DNA from: Bacteroidota bacterium | Lineage (GTDB): Bacteria > Bacteroidota > Bacteroidia > Chitinophagales > Chitinophagaceae | Reading direction: 5' to 3' | Length of the DNA stretch: 64,000 nucleotides | NCBI GenBank assembly: GCA_018267965.1 | Contig: JAFDXK010000001.1 | Span: forward strand, 1,116,001 to 1,180,000 | Shown: positions 8,051 through 15,758 of the stretch, one piece after another | How positions within the stretch are numbered: the stretch's first letter is position 1 | How the letters are laid out: each line of letters starts with the position of its first letter | Position numbers and translations under genes: made by a program | Notes under the pieces: model-generated | What the model saw: the letters and a program-made list of their open reading frames with translations, nothing else | Database searches by the model: none | What the model was told of the DNA's origin: nothing

Positions 8051-11032
8051 ATGTTAAAAAGGCCGGTATTTACATTGATACTCCTGTTTGTGATAGGTTT
8101 TGTCATGGTTCCTAATACATCCAGAGCCACCCACGCAGCCGGTGGCGAAGTTGTATATGAACACCTTGGCGATTCTACATACAGGATATTCTTGAAATTT
8201 TACAGAGACTGTACAGGCGTTGGTGCAGGCACTACGCAACAGCTATGTATTTCTAACACCTGTACATCATCGTCGCTAACGGTGACGATGGGTTTATGGA
8301 CTAACAAACTACCTGATGGACGAGACAATGGCACATCGTTATCAGCCGGTTGTTCAGCATATAAAAACACCTGCGACAGCCCCGCGTCAAAATTACCGGG
8401 ATACCAGGAATGGTGGTATTATTACGATTATACGCTTCCATTCAGGTGCGACCACTGGACATTCTCTTCTGCAGTGAGTGCCAGGAACAACAGTAATAAC
8501 CTGGCAGGTGCTACAGGTCAGGCTATTTATCTTGAGGCAACTTTTAATAACAATTTGTTTGTGGGAACACCCGATGATACGAGGGTAAATTTTTCTCCTT
8601 ATTTCTCTGTTAAGCCAATACCTTATGTTAGCTTAAATCAGCCCTATACTTTCAATAATGGTGCGATTGACCCTAATGCCAATGATTCACTGGTAACAGA
8701 AATTATTCAACCGATGACAGGTAGTGTTTGCGGGCCGGGCAGTGTAATACCTTGGTTTGTTGGCCCTACTCCGGCATATTCAATTCCATTAAATCCTTTC
8801 CAGACGAACAATTCATTTGTATTAAATGCCGCAACAGGCCAAATGTCATTTACTCCAACTCAGATTACTGGTCCTAGTGTGTTGACAACCAGGGTAAAAG
8901 AATATAGGAAAGGGCAATTGATTGGTTGGGTAATCAGAGACGTGCAGATACAGGTAGTAACCGGTGGCGGTACAGCTCCAAACTTATTCTATGATTTTGG
9001 TAGCTTCAATAATTGTACTTGGAATGCCAATAAGGTTAATGGTTGTGCGGACCTGCCAATGAGTTTTGATTTTTATATCAAGCATACAGACCCTACAACA
9101 GTGTTTATATTAGAAGATAACCATGCACTTGCTATACCATCTTCTGTAGTTACTTACACAAACCAAAAATCTGATTCAATAAGAGGTAATTTTAGCTGGA
9201 CACCAACAGTGCCTGGTAGTTATAACTTTATAGTAACTGCAAAAGACTCAACATGTAAGCCTCCCGGCATTATGTTATACTATAGTTTCAGTATACCTAT
9301 ATATATATGGGGTCCAACGGTGGCATTAAGAGATACCAGTATATGCCCGGGTGAAACAGCATACCTTACTGCTACAGGTGGTAGCAACTATGTATGGGGT
9401 GTTTTACCGGGTGGTTCACCTGTAACTAGTTTATCATGTACAAATTGTACCAGTCCGGTTGCAACTCCATTATTACATACTTTCTATACTGTTACTTCTA
9501 CTGCAAACACTGTTTGCCCGAATAATAAGGATACTGTTGAAGTAAATGTATTACCCGGTTTGAGCTTTATACCTATAAAAGATACTGTAACCTGTCCTGA
9601 TAATCCGATAGTGCTTAATCCAAAAATTAATCCACCTATTGGCGTAACATACACAGCTAAATGGAAACCATCAACTTATCTTGATGACAGTACTAAGATC
9701 ATGCCTAAATCTACACCGAAGAAAACAGTAACATACATCCTTACACTATCGTCAAGTGCTAACCAATGTAAAGGCTACGACACTGTTGTTGTAGATGTAC
9801 TTACAGGTTTCAAAATTCAAAATCCTGACACAGCAATATGTGATGGCGGACAGGTACAGGTTAGAGCAACGGGCGATTCGAGGTATACTTTCAAATGGGA
9901 TGCAACAGGCGTACCGGGTGTATTCAGTAATCCTGATGTATTAAATCCAACTATCACACCAACAGGTATTGGCACAAACAAGTATACTCTGAAAGCTACT
10001 TTTGGTAATTGTTTGCCGGACTCATCTTCATTCAAAATCGATTTACAACCAATACCAACTGTAAAAGTTGACGATGACGCACAAATGTGCTTTGGTGATA
10101 CAATGCAACTACATAGTTTTATCTTACCAGCGAACTATCCTTTCATGTTATCATGGACACCGGGTGCTCAGTTAGATAATCCGAATATTGCTAATCCGAT
10201 ATTTAAAGCAAATCAAACTAACACACTGACACTAACAGCATCAACTACAGCAGGATGTAAAGGAAGTGATGACGTATTCCTCAAAGTATTGCCAGCTAAA
10301 TTCCTCAATGAATTGCGTGATACTGCAATTTGTCCGGGAGAAGAATTACCAATACACTTAACGGGTGTAGGTGTTAAATCAATGCGTTGGTATCCAGATT
10401 ACAGAATATCTGACCCAACATCGTATAACCCTACAGTAACACCGGCAGCAACTACTACTTATTACGCAGTAGGTGTAGACACTAATTCTTGTAATGATAC
10501 TTCTGCAATAAAAGTTGTAGTTCATCCTAAACCATTGGTTGATATACCTGATTCAGTACGCATATATCCAGGTGAATCATATCATATTGAACCAGGTGGT
10601 AACTGTACATATTTCAACTGGTTCCCTCCTATTGGCTTGAATAAGGCAACAATTTCAAACCCTGTAGCTAAACCTGATGTAAATACATTATACACTGTTA
10701 CTGCGAGAACAGAACAAGGTTGTACTACAACAAACAAAATCAACATCTTCGTATCTATAGAAAGCATACTTGACGTTCCGAATGCATTTGCACCGGGCTC
10801 AGAAAATGGTACTTTCAAAGTAATGCGCAAAGGTGATGCTACACTGAAAAACTTTGCTATCTACAACCGTTGGGGTCAAAAAGTATTTGAAACTAATGAC
10901 ATCAATAAAGGATGGGATGGTAAATATAAAGATGAAGCACAGCCAATGGGTGTATATGTTTACACTGTAGAAGCAGTAACTCCTACAGGACGTGTATTCA
11001 GCAAACAAGGCAACTTAACACTTATCAGGTAA
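8051..11032 (+). CDS. Large T9SS type B surface protein, paralogue B of a tandem pair
   Basis: A 993-residue secreted protein with a signal peptide (FTLILLFVIGFVMV, cleavage near SRA-TH) and the mature start THAAGGEVVYEHLGDS. The domain order is the same as in the upstream paralogue: a cysteine-rich N-terminal domain, repeats opening with DTSICPGE, DTAICDGG, DAQMCFGD and DTAICPGE, then a type B T9SS domain ending GNLTLIR. The last 60 or so residues are about 80% identical to those of paralogue A, while the N-terminal domain has diverged more and contains different loops. A single ancestral gene probably duplicated in tandem, and the N-terminal domain then specialised, perhaps for a different ligand. 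Confidence 0.9.
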   Translation: MLKRPVFTLILLFVIGFVMVPNTSRATHAAGGEVVYEHLGDSTYRIFLKFYRDCTGVGAGTTQQLCISNTCTSSSLTVTMGLWTNKLPDGRDNGTSLSAGCSAYKNTCDSPASKLPGYQEWWYYYDYTLPFRCDHWTFSSAVSARNNSNNLAGATGQAIYLEATFNNNLFVGTPDDTRVNFSPYFSVKPIPYVSLNQPYTFNNGAIDPNANDSLVTEIIQPMTGSVCGPGSVIPWFVGPTPAYSIPLNPFQTNNSFVLNAATGQMSFTPTQITGPSVLTTRVKEYRKGQLIGWVIRDVQIQVVTGGGTAPNLFYDFGSFNNCTWNANKVNGCADLPMSFDFYIKHTDPTTVFILEDNHALAIPSSVVTYTNQKSDSIRGNFSWTPTVPGSYNFIVTAKDSTCKPPGIMLYYSFSIPIYIWGPTVALRDTSICPGETAYLTATGGSNYVWGVLPGGSPVTSLSCTNCTSPVATPLLHTFYTVTSTANTVCPNNKDTVEVNVLPGLSFIPIKDTVTCPDNPIVLNPKINPPIGVTYTAKWKPSTYLDDSTKIMPKSTPKKTVTYILTLSSSANQCKGYDTVVVDVLTGFKIQNPDTAICDGGQVQVRATGDSRYTFKWDATGVPGVFSNPDVLNPTITPTGIGTNKYTLKATFGNCLPDSSSFKIDLQPIPTVKVDDDAQMCFGDTMQLHSFILPANYPFMLSWTPGAQLDNPNIANPIFKANQTNTLTLTASTTAGCKGSDDVFLKVLPAKFLNELRDTAICPGEELPIHLTGVGVKSMRWYPDYRISDPTSYNPTVTPAATTTYYAVGVDTNSCNDTSAIKVVVHPKPLVDIPDSVRIYPGESYHIEPGGNCTYFNWFPPIGLNKATISNPVAKPDVNTLYTVTARTEQGCTTTNKINIFVSIESILDVPNAFAPGSENGTFKVMRKGDATLKNFAIYNRWGQKVFETNDINKGWDGKYKDEAQPMGVYVYTVEAVTPTGRVFSKQGNLTLIR

Positions 11033-11058
11033 CCATAACAATTCCACTCTATCACATA

Positions 11059-11090
11059 AAAAATGTCCCGGTTTATCCGGGACATTTTAT
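11059..11090. terminator. Bidirectional terminator between convergent genes
   Basis: The stem AAAATGTCCCGG / CCGGGACATTTT has a short TTTAT loop, with T on the plus side and A-rich flank on the other. It lies between the stop codons of the surface-protein gene and the C1 peptidase gene, and can serve both. Confidence 0.88.
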
Positions 11091-11109
11091 TTTAATGAAT
11101 TATGTAAGA

Positions 11110-12285
11110 TTATAAATTCAAACTGTAACGGATATTTTTAGGAATACCGTCTTTGTGCAGCAAAATAGCTGTGGTTTTATACAATATGTAAGCCTTACTC
11201 ACGTAGATATAGCCTTTATAATCATTCTTTTCACCCCATGAATTTTTAACGATATAATACTCGTTATCTTTTTGGTCTTTTGCAGTACCAACGATGTGCA
11301 TACCGTGATCATCAGTAGTGGTATAATCATCTAAAGCAGCCTGGCGCAATTCAGGAGTAATGATGCGTTCTTTCTTAGGACCGTTGAATAGTTCTTTCTG
11401 TTCATCTTCTTCCATATCCTCCCACTCTTTCTGCGGAACAAATGCTACACCGTTTTTCCAGCTAAAATATTTTTCACTAACATCTGCAGCCCAAGCAACA
11501 GAATAACCCTTCTTCAATGCGTTGTCGATAATAGCAGCCAGGTCATTCATTTTTACATTGTACACTTTATCAAAGCTCCAATTGTCTTGCAGCAAGAACA
11601 ATGTTTTCTTGTAATAAGGCTTATCCGTCAATGATGATATTTCTATATAATCTTTAGGGTTGATACCAACTACCTCATCAGCAAATGTTCTGGGTGTGTA
11701 TGTTTTGCCTTCCCATTTGAATTCTTCAGGTACAGTACCCAAATATGTATCTAATACTTTCTGGAAAGCTTCTTTCCATTTTGGTGTCAGCTTATGATTG
11801 GGATTACTAACAACGGCATCCAACATACCTTTCAGTATTGCCTGTAATTCTCCGAATTTGTTTTTGCTGGTACCGTATTGCAAACCGGTATAAACACTCT
11901 GAGGCACTGCTCCATACTTAGCATACATGTTGATTACATCATGACACTCACCCCCATCACCCCATGAAAGAGAACCGTGCAACTTTACATAATTGTCAGC
12001 CTTATCAAGATACACACAACGAGCAGTATATATTTCAGAAAGGTCAATAGGCTTTTTGCCCATGCGTATCATTTCGCTTTCTAAAAATGAAGTGGTGGAA
12101 TAGCTCCAGCATGTACCAGAACTTGCCTGATTTTTTACTGAAGTACGCTCAATATTGATATCATCTTTAAAGATGAATTTTTTCTTGGCGCTATCACTTT
12201 TGTTAGATTCCAGCTTTTTAACAAGGTCATCTTGTGCATGAGCTATAACCGGCAAAGCAGCCAGTAGCATGAATATTTTTTTCAT
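11110..12285 (-). CDS. Secreted C1 family (bleomycin hydrolase/PepC-like) cysteine peptidase
   Basis: A 391-residue protein with a signal peptide (KKIFMLLAALPVIAHAQ). The papain-type triad is readable: Gln53 and Cys59 in NQASSGTCWSY, His327 in DDHGM, and Asn348 in VKNSWGE. The inserts between Cys and His resemble the C1B bleomycin hydrolase/aminopeptidase C group rather than plain papain. Unlike cytoplasmic PepC it carries a signal peptide, so it should act in the periplasm or outside the cell, probably trimming peptides. It is transcribed alone; the downstream terminator is shared with the convergent surface-protein gene. Confidence 0.88.
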   Translation of the reverse strand: MKKIFMLLAALPVIAHAQDDLVKKLESNKSDSAKKKFIFKDDINIERTSVKNQASSGTCWSYSTTSFLESEMIRMGKKPIDLSEIYTARCVYLDKADNYVKLHGSLSWGDGGECHDVINMYAKYGAVPQSVYTGLQYGTSKNKFGELQAILKGMLDAVVSNPNHKLTPKWKEAFQKVLDTYLGTVPEEFKWEGKTYTPRTFADEVVGINPKDYIEISSLTDKPYYKKTLFLLQDNWSFDKVYNVKMNDLAAIIDNALKKGYSVAWAADVSEKYFSWKNGVAFVPQKEWEDMEEDEQKELFNGPKKERIITPELRQAALDDYTTTDDHGMHIVGTAKDQKDNEYYIVKNSWGEKNDYKGYIYVSKAYILYKTTAILLHKDGIPKNIRYSLNL

Positions 12286-12373
12286 TTAAAATAATTAATT
12301 GAGCTGCGAATATAGATAATAAAGAAGGATATATCCACCCTGTATTGGGTGAGAGGAAGGGGTAAATCCCTGT

Positions 12374-12694
12374 TTAATACAGGTCAATGCTATATAACAG
12401 CAACTTTTCCTGAGCACTGATACCGTAAAAACAGGCATTATTAACTGCAAAACCCTGAAAGCTCTGCCTGAGGATATTGACTATCTGTTCACGCTTAATG
12501 TCGTCATACAGCTCCAGCCTGTCTTCTTCTTCCATAGTTTGTAAATGCTGCGAAAGAGCAGTATCAGCATCCATTGCTTTTGTCACATTGGTTACGATAC
12601 CCTGCATATAAGGTGAAGGCTCCCCTATTTCAAAGTCGAACAAGACTTCGAACAACGTATCCTCATCGTTAAATTGCTGGTTTTTGACGTACAT
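12374..12694 (-). CDS. Uncharacterised 106-residue protein
   Basis: I do not recognise this protein. It is acidic, has no signal peptide or membrane segment, and looks like a small soluble alpha/beta protein (FEVLFDFEIGE, EEEDRLELYDDIKREQIVNILRQ in separate stretches). It starts at an ATG at 12694, just downstream of the terminator of the tRNA-Arg gene on the same strand, and ends about 90 bp before the peptidase gene. The composition is coding-like and no larger overlapping frame competes. Confidence 0.6.
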   Translation of the reverse strand: MYVKNQQFNDEDTLFEVLFDFEIGEPSPYMQGIVTNVTKAMDADTALSQHLQTMEEEDRLELYDDIKREQIVNILRQSFQGFAVNNACFYGISAQEKLLLYSIDLY

Positions 12695-12710
12695 CAGAAA
12701 TCTAAGTTAC

Positions 12711-12735
12711 AAAAAAACCCCGCTATTGCGGGGCT
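12711..12735 (-). terminator. Intrinsic terminator of the tRNA-Arg gene
   Basis: Read on the minus strand, AGCCCCGC AATA GCGGGGTTTTTTT forms a GC-rich stem with a T7 tail, 6 nt beyond the tRNA 3' end. Confidence 0.92.
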
Positions 12736-12740
12736 ATCAG

Positions 12741-12814
12741 TGACCTTGTCAGGATTCAAACCTGAAACCTTCTGATCCGTAGTCAGATGCTCTATTCAGT
12801 TGAGCTACAAGGCC
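12741..12814 (-). tRNA. tRNA-Arg (anticodon ACG)
   Basis: A 74-nt tRNA on the minus strand. The acceptor stem GGCCTTG pairs with CAAGGTC (one G-U), with discriminator A. The anticodon stem-loop is TCTGA-CTACGGA-TCAGA, giving anticodon ACG, which after A34-to-I editing reads CGU/CGC/CGA. CCA is not encoded. A matching promoter lies at 12834-12865 and a terminator follows. Confidence 0.96.
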
Positions 12815-12833
12815 ATTCCTTCGTTTGGGAGTG

Positions 12834-12865
12834 CAAAGATAAGGTATGGCTAAGATTATTACAAA
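12834..12865 (-). promoter_or_regulatory. Bacteroidota housekeeping promoter for tRNA-Arg
   Basis: On the minus strand, TTTG (12865-12862), then 20 nt, then TATCTTTG (12841-12834). This fits the -33/-7 pattern of the major Bacteroidota sigma factor, and transcription would begin a few bases before the tRNA 5' end. The same arrangement precedes the initiator tRNA at 51408. Confidence 0.88.
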
Positions 12866-12925
12866 TAGTTTTAGAAATAGGCTGCAAAAGCCCATGTATA
12901 GGGCTATTTAAGGTATTTTAGACGC

Positions 12926-13399
12926 ATGAATATTGAAATTTGGTCTGTAGGTAAGGAAAATGAACCTTTTATTGAGCAAGGCATACAACACTATTTTCAT
13001 AAGATAAAACCCTATACCAATATCGAGCTGCATATACTGCAAGTACCCAAAAAACTAGCTACAGCAGATGCCGAAAAGTCTAAACAAATAGAAGAAGAGC
13101 TGATATTAAAAAAACTGCAAACGCATCATTACCTGCTGCTGCTGGATGAAAAAGGAAAAATGCTAACCTCTCCCCAATGGGCTAAAGAATATCAGCAATT
13201 GATGAATCGCGGAGTAAAAACGCTGGTACTACTGATAGGTGGTGCTTATGGAGTAAGTGATATCGTAAAGAAGAAAGCTAATGCTACATGGTCACTATCT
13301 AATCTTGTATTTCCGCACCAATTAGTAAGGCTTATTCTTGCAGAACAGGTTTACCGCACATATAGTATATTGAACAATTCTCCTTATCATCATTCTTAA
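12926..13399 (+). CDS. rlmH: 23S rRNA (pseudouridine-1915 N3)-methyltransferase RlmH
   Basis: A 157-residue SPOUT methyltransferase, the normal length for RlmH. The early segment MNIEIWSVGKENEPFIEQGI, the LLLDEKGKML strand, the glycine-rich knot segment LLIGGAYGVSD and the C-terminal LVRLILAEQVYRTYSI with SPYHHS are all diagnostic. It methylates pseudouridine 1915 in helix 69 of 23S rRNA on assembled ribosomes. It is followed after 17 bp by a rhomboid gene and likely forms an operon with it. Confidence 0.96.
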   Translation: MNIEIWSVGKENEPFIEQGIQHYFHKIKPYTNIELHILQVPKKLATADAEKSKQIEEELILKKLQTHHYLLLLDEKGKMLTSPQWAKEYQQLMNRGVKTLVLLIGGAYGVSDIVKKKANATWSLSNLVFPHQLVRLILAEQVYRTYSILNNSPYHHS

Positions 13400-13416
13400 T
13401 TCTTTATTTTCGTAGT

Positions 13417-14028
13417 ATGGGTATTAGCGCTACAATTATCATCGTTGTAATAACTGTTATCATTTCCCTTGCAGCTTTTAATAACGGGGAAGTGTTAAAT
13501 AAACTGATGCTATGGCCTCGCAGGATGGACAACCCATCAGAGTATTACAGGCTAATTACATCCGGGTTTATTCACGCTGACTATATACACCTCTTTTTCA
13601 ACATGTATGCTTTATATGCTTTCGGACGTTATGTTGAAGAATTTTATGATGAAATCGGGCACCCATACCTATTTCCCGTGATGTACCTGACAGGCATTGT
13701 GGCCAGTTCACTACCATCTTTTGCCAAACATAGAAACGACAGTTATTATCGTGCACTGGGTGCATCAGGTGGTGTATCAGCAGTTTTGTTTGCATTTATA
13801 TACTTCGCGCCGTGGACAAAAATTTACATTATTGTATTCCCCGTTCCAGGCATCATTGCAGCTGTTGGCTATCTAGTTTACTCAGCTTACATGAACAAAA
13901 AAGGAACTGACAATGTAGGACATGATGCCCATTTTTGGGGCGCTGTTTATGGATTCTTATTCACGCTTTTATTTGACCCTACTCACGGAAGAATATTCTT
14001 CGAACAACTCATGCATCCACATTTTTAA
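13417..14028 (+). CDS. Rhomboid family intramembrane serine protease
   Basis: A 203-residue polytopic membrane protein. The rhomboid signature is present: the HADYIHLFFNMYAL segment in the early helices, the catalytic serine in GASGG (Ser117), and the catalytic histidine in GHDAHFWGA (His169 or His172). It cleaves single-pass membrane proteins within the bilayer; the substrate is unknown. Its stop codon overlaps that of the convergent tilS gene by 4 bp, so there is no space for a terminator between them. Confidence 0.9.
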   Translation: MGISATIIIVVITVIISLAAFNNGEVLNKLMLWPRRMDNPSEYYRLITSGFIHADYIHLFFNMYALYAFGRYVEEFYDEIGHPYLFPVMYLTGIVASSLPSFAKHRNDSYYRALGASGGVSAVLFAFIYFAPWTKIYIIVFPVPGIIAAVGYLVYSAYMNKKGTDNVGHDAHFWGAVYGFLFTLLFDPTHGRIFFEQLMHPHF

Positions 14029-15359
14029 GGCTTCTTAAATTCAATACGGATTAGCTTTTCTGTAGCTGATTTTACTTTAAACCGTTCGTCTAAACGCATA
14101 CCACATACCCATACAATTTTCTTATTACACTCCAACACCCAAGTCTGCTCTTTTTCGTGCAGAGGTATTTTTTGGTCGATGAAGAACTTACTCACTTTCT
14201 TCTTCTTCATCCCCATTCCCAAAGGATAGAAATAATCTCCCTGCTTCCATTTTCTTAAGAATAAGGGGAATGAAATTTGCTTACAGTCTATTAAAGCTAC
14301 ATTAGCATCAGCTGGTATAGCTGCAGGTTTATCTATATAGCTAAATACAAAACTACCTTGCACAGTTTTCGCTGTACATGGCAATCCTTCTATAGTAATA
14401 ATATCGGTTTGCTCAGTCTGATTAGTAGTAATGATGAGAAAATCTCTGTTACGAATTACTTTGTGGCTCTCTGATTGTACATAATGTCCGCTTTCAGACT
14501 GCAATAAAGAAATGATATGCGGCATCTGTGCAGGAGAGAATCCATAAGGTATAAATAACTCATATACTAATGTTGCCAAAGCCTCACGCTTTGCCAGTTT
14601 CAATACAGATATGTAAAAGTCCTTGCCTCGTTGTTCTACAAGCTTCCTGCGCTCTTGTTCTAATGCCTTTTTATACAGCAACTCAGCACCTTCCAGGCGT
14701 TCAATAGTTTCACTTACCCTGCTGATAGCAGCAGGAAATACTTTTTCTACAGCAGGCACTATATGATGCCTTACCTCATTGCGCAGGTAATGGTCTGTCT
14801 TATTAGAAGCGTCCTCACGATAATTAATATCGTGCTCATTTACATAATCTGATATTTCCTTTTTTGCAGCAAAAAGTAATGGCCTTATAATTTTATCATT
14901 CTTTACAGGTATACCGTGCATACCTGCCATGCCTGTGCCTTTAAAAAGGTTCATCAGCAATGTTTCCGCATTGTCATTGGCATGATGTGCAGTAGCAATA
15001 AAGGCATACTTAAATTCTTGTCTTATACTCTCCAGCCACTCATAGCGCAATATCCTTGCTGTTTCCTGTATACCCTTCTTCCACTCTTCTACTTTTTGTT
15101 GTGTATCAAAACGAACATGATGAAAGGCAACATTATTATTAAATGCCCATTCTCTGACTAAATCCTCATCTTTATTCGCTTCATCTCCTCTCAACTGAAA
15201 ATTACAATGTGCAATTGCGAATGACAGTTTTGCTTTCAAAAACAAATCGGCCATAGCCATAGAATCGATACCACCACTAACCGCAAGCAGTATTGTCTGC
15301 TGTGGTGCGGCAAATTGCTTTCGCTGCCAATTATCCTGAAAACGTTGCAGTAAACTCAT
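14025..15359 (-). CDS. tilS: tRNA(Ile)-lysidine synthase TilS
   Basis: A 444-residue protein with the PP-loop ATP pyrophosphatase signature SGGIDS at residues 28-33, the HHANDNAET motif, the NLFKGTGMAGMHGI segment and the C-terminal TilS substrate-binding domain (FLRKWKQGDYFYPLGM). It converts C34 of the CAU-anticodon tRNA-Ile to lysidine so that it reads AUA, an essential function. It starts one base after the upstream TPR gene ends, so the two genes are almost certainly one transcript. Confidence 0.95.
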   Translation of the reverse strand: MSLLQRFQDNWQRKQFAAPQQTILLAVSGGIDSMAMADLFLKAKLSFAIAHCNFQLRGDEANKDEDLVREWAFNNNVAFHHVRFDTQQKVEEWKKGIQETARILRYEWLESIRQEFKYAFIATAHHANDNAETLLMNLFKGTGMAGMHGIPVKNDKIIRPLLFAAKKEISDYVNEHDINYREDASNKTDHYLRNEVRHHIVPAVEKVFPAAISRVSETIERLEGAELLYKKALEQERRKLVEQRGKDFYISVLKLAKREALATLVYELFIPYGFSPAQMPHIISLLQSESGHYVQSESHKVIRNRDFLIITTNQTEQTDIITIEGLPCTAKTVQGSFVFSYIDKPAAIPADANVALIDCKQISFPLFLRKWKQGDYFYPLGMGMKKKKVSKFFIDQKIPLHEKEQTWVLECNKKIVWVCGMRLDERFKVKSATEKLIRIEFKKP

Positions 15360-15674
15360 TTAATATGCCAGGTCTTCGTACGCACTTTGTAATTCACTGT
15401 ATGTATGCATTTCATTCACTTCCTTACAAGCCTTCATACCGCGTTGATACATTTCGATGGCTTCCTCCTGCATACCATTTCGTTCCAGTAGCTTACCTAA
15501 ATGATAATAGGTAGCTATATAGCCGGGATCATGATTGAGGTTCTTCTCAAATAAAACCCTTGCGTCGTTATCATTGCCCAGTTTTATATATTCCAGCGCC
15601 AAAGCATGGTTCAGGAAACAATCATCAGGCGTTTCCTTCAAAAATGTTTTTATGCGTTCTATCCTTTCTGACAT
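15360..15674 (-). CDS. Small TPR (tetratricopeptide) protein
   Basis: A 104-residue protein made of TPR helices. NHALALEYIKLGNDNDARVL and ATYYHLGKLLERNGMQEEAI are successive repeats with the usual A/G/Y spacing. There is no signal peptide, so it is cytoplasmic and probably a scaffold. It lies directly upstream of tilS with no gap. A CAAAGTTA word at 15682-15689 (TAACTTTG on the minus strand) is a plausible -7 element just upstream of the start. Confidence 0.82.
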   Translation of the reverse strand: MSERIERIKTFLKETPDDCFLNHALALEYIKLGNDNDARVLFEKNLNHDPGYIATYYHLGKLLERNGMQEEAIEMYQRGMKACKEVNEMHTYSELQSAYEDLAY

Positions 15675-15704
15675 CAGTGGGCAAAGTTATTAAACCTGCT
15701 GATA

Positions 15705-15735
15705 ATAAACAGGCTACCTCAGTAGAAGTAGCCTG
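15705..15735 (-). terminator. Terminator after the PNGase F-like gene
   Basis: On the minus strand the stem CAGGCTAC / GTAGCCTG, with a 10-nt loop, is followed by TTTATTAT. It sits just beyond the stop codon of the 15759-17702 gene and separates it from the TPR-tilS unit. Confidence 0.72.
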
Positions 15736-15758
15736 CGAGTATAATAACTAAAAGGTAT

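Larger units (their letters stand above)
4810..11032 (+). repeat. Tandem gene duplication (two roughly 3-kb paralogous units)
   Basis: The reading frames at 4810-7779 and 8051-11032 are collinear paralogues separated by 271 bp. Each has the same order of signal peptide, HxAGGE start, repeats and sorting domain. Their intergenic flanks are not obviously similar apart from AT-richness, so the duplication is old or was limited to the genes. Confidence 0.85.
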
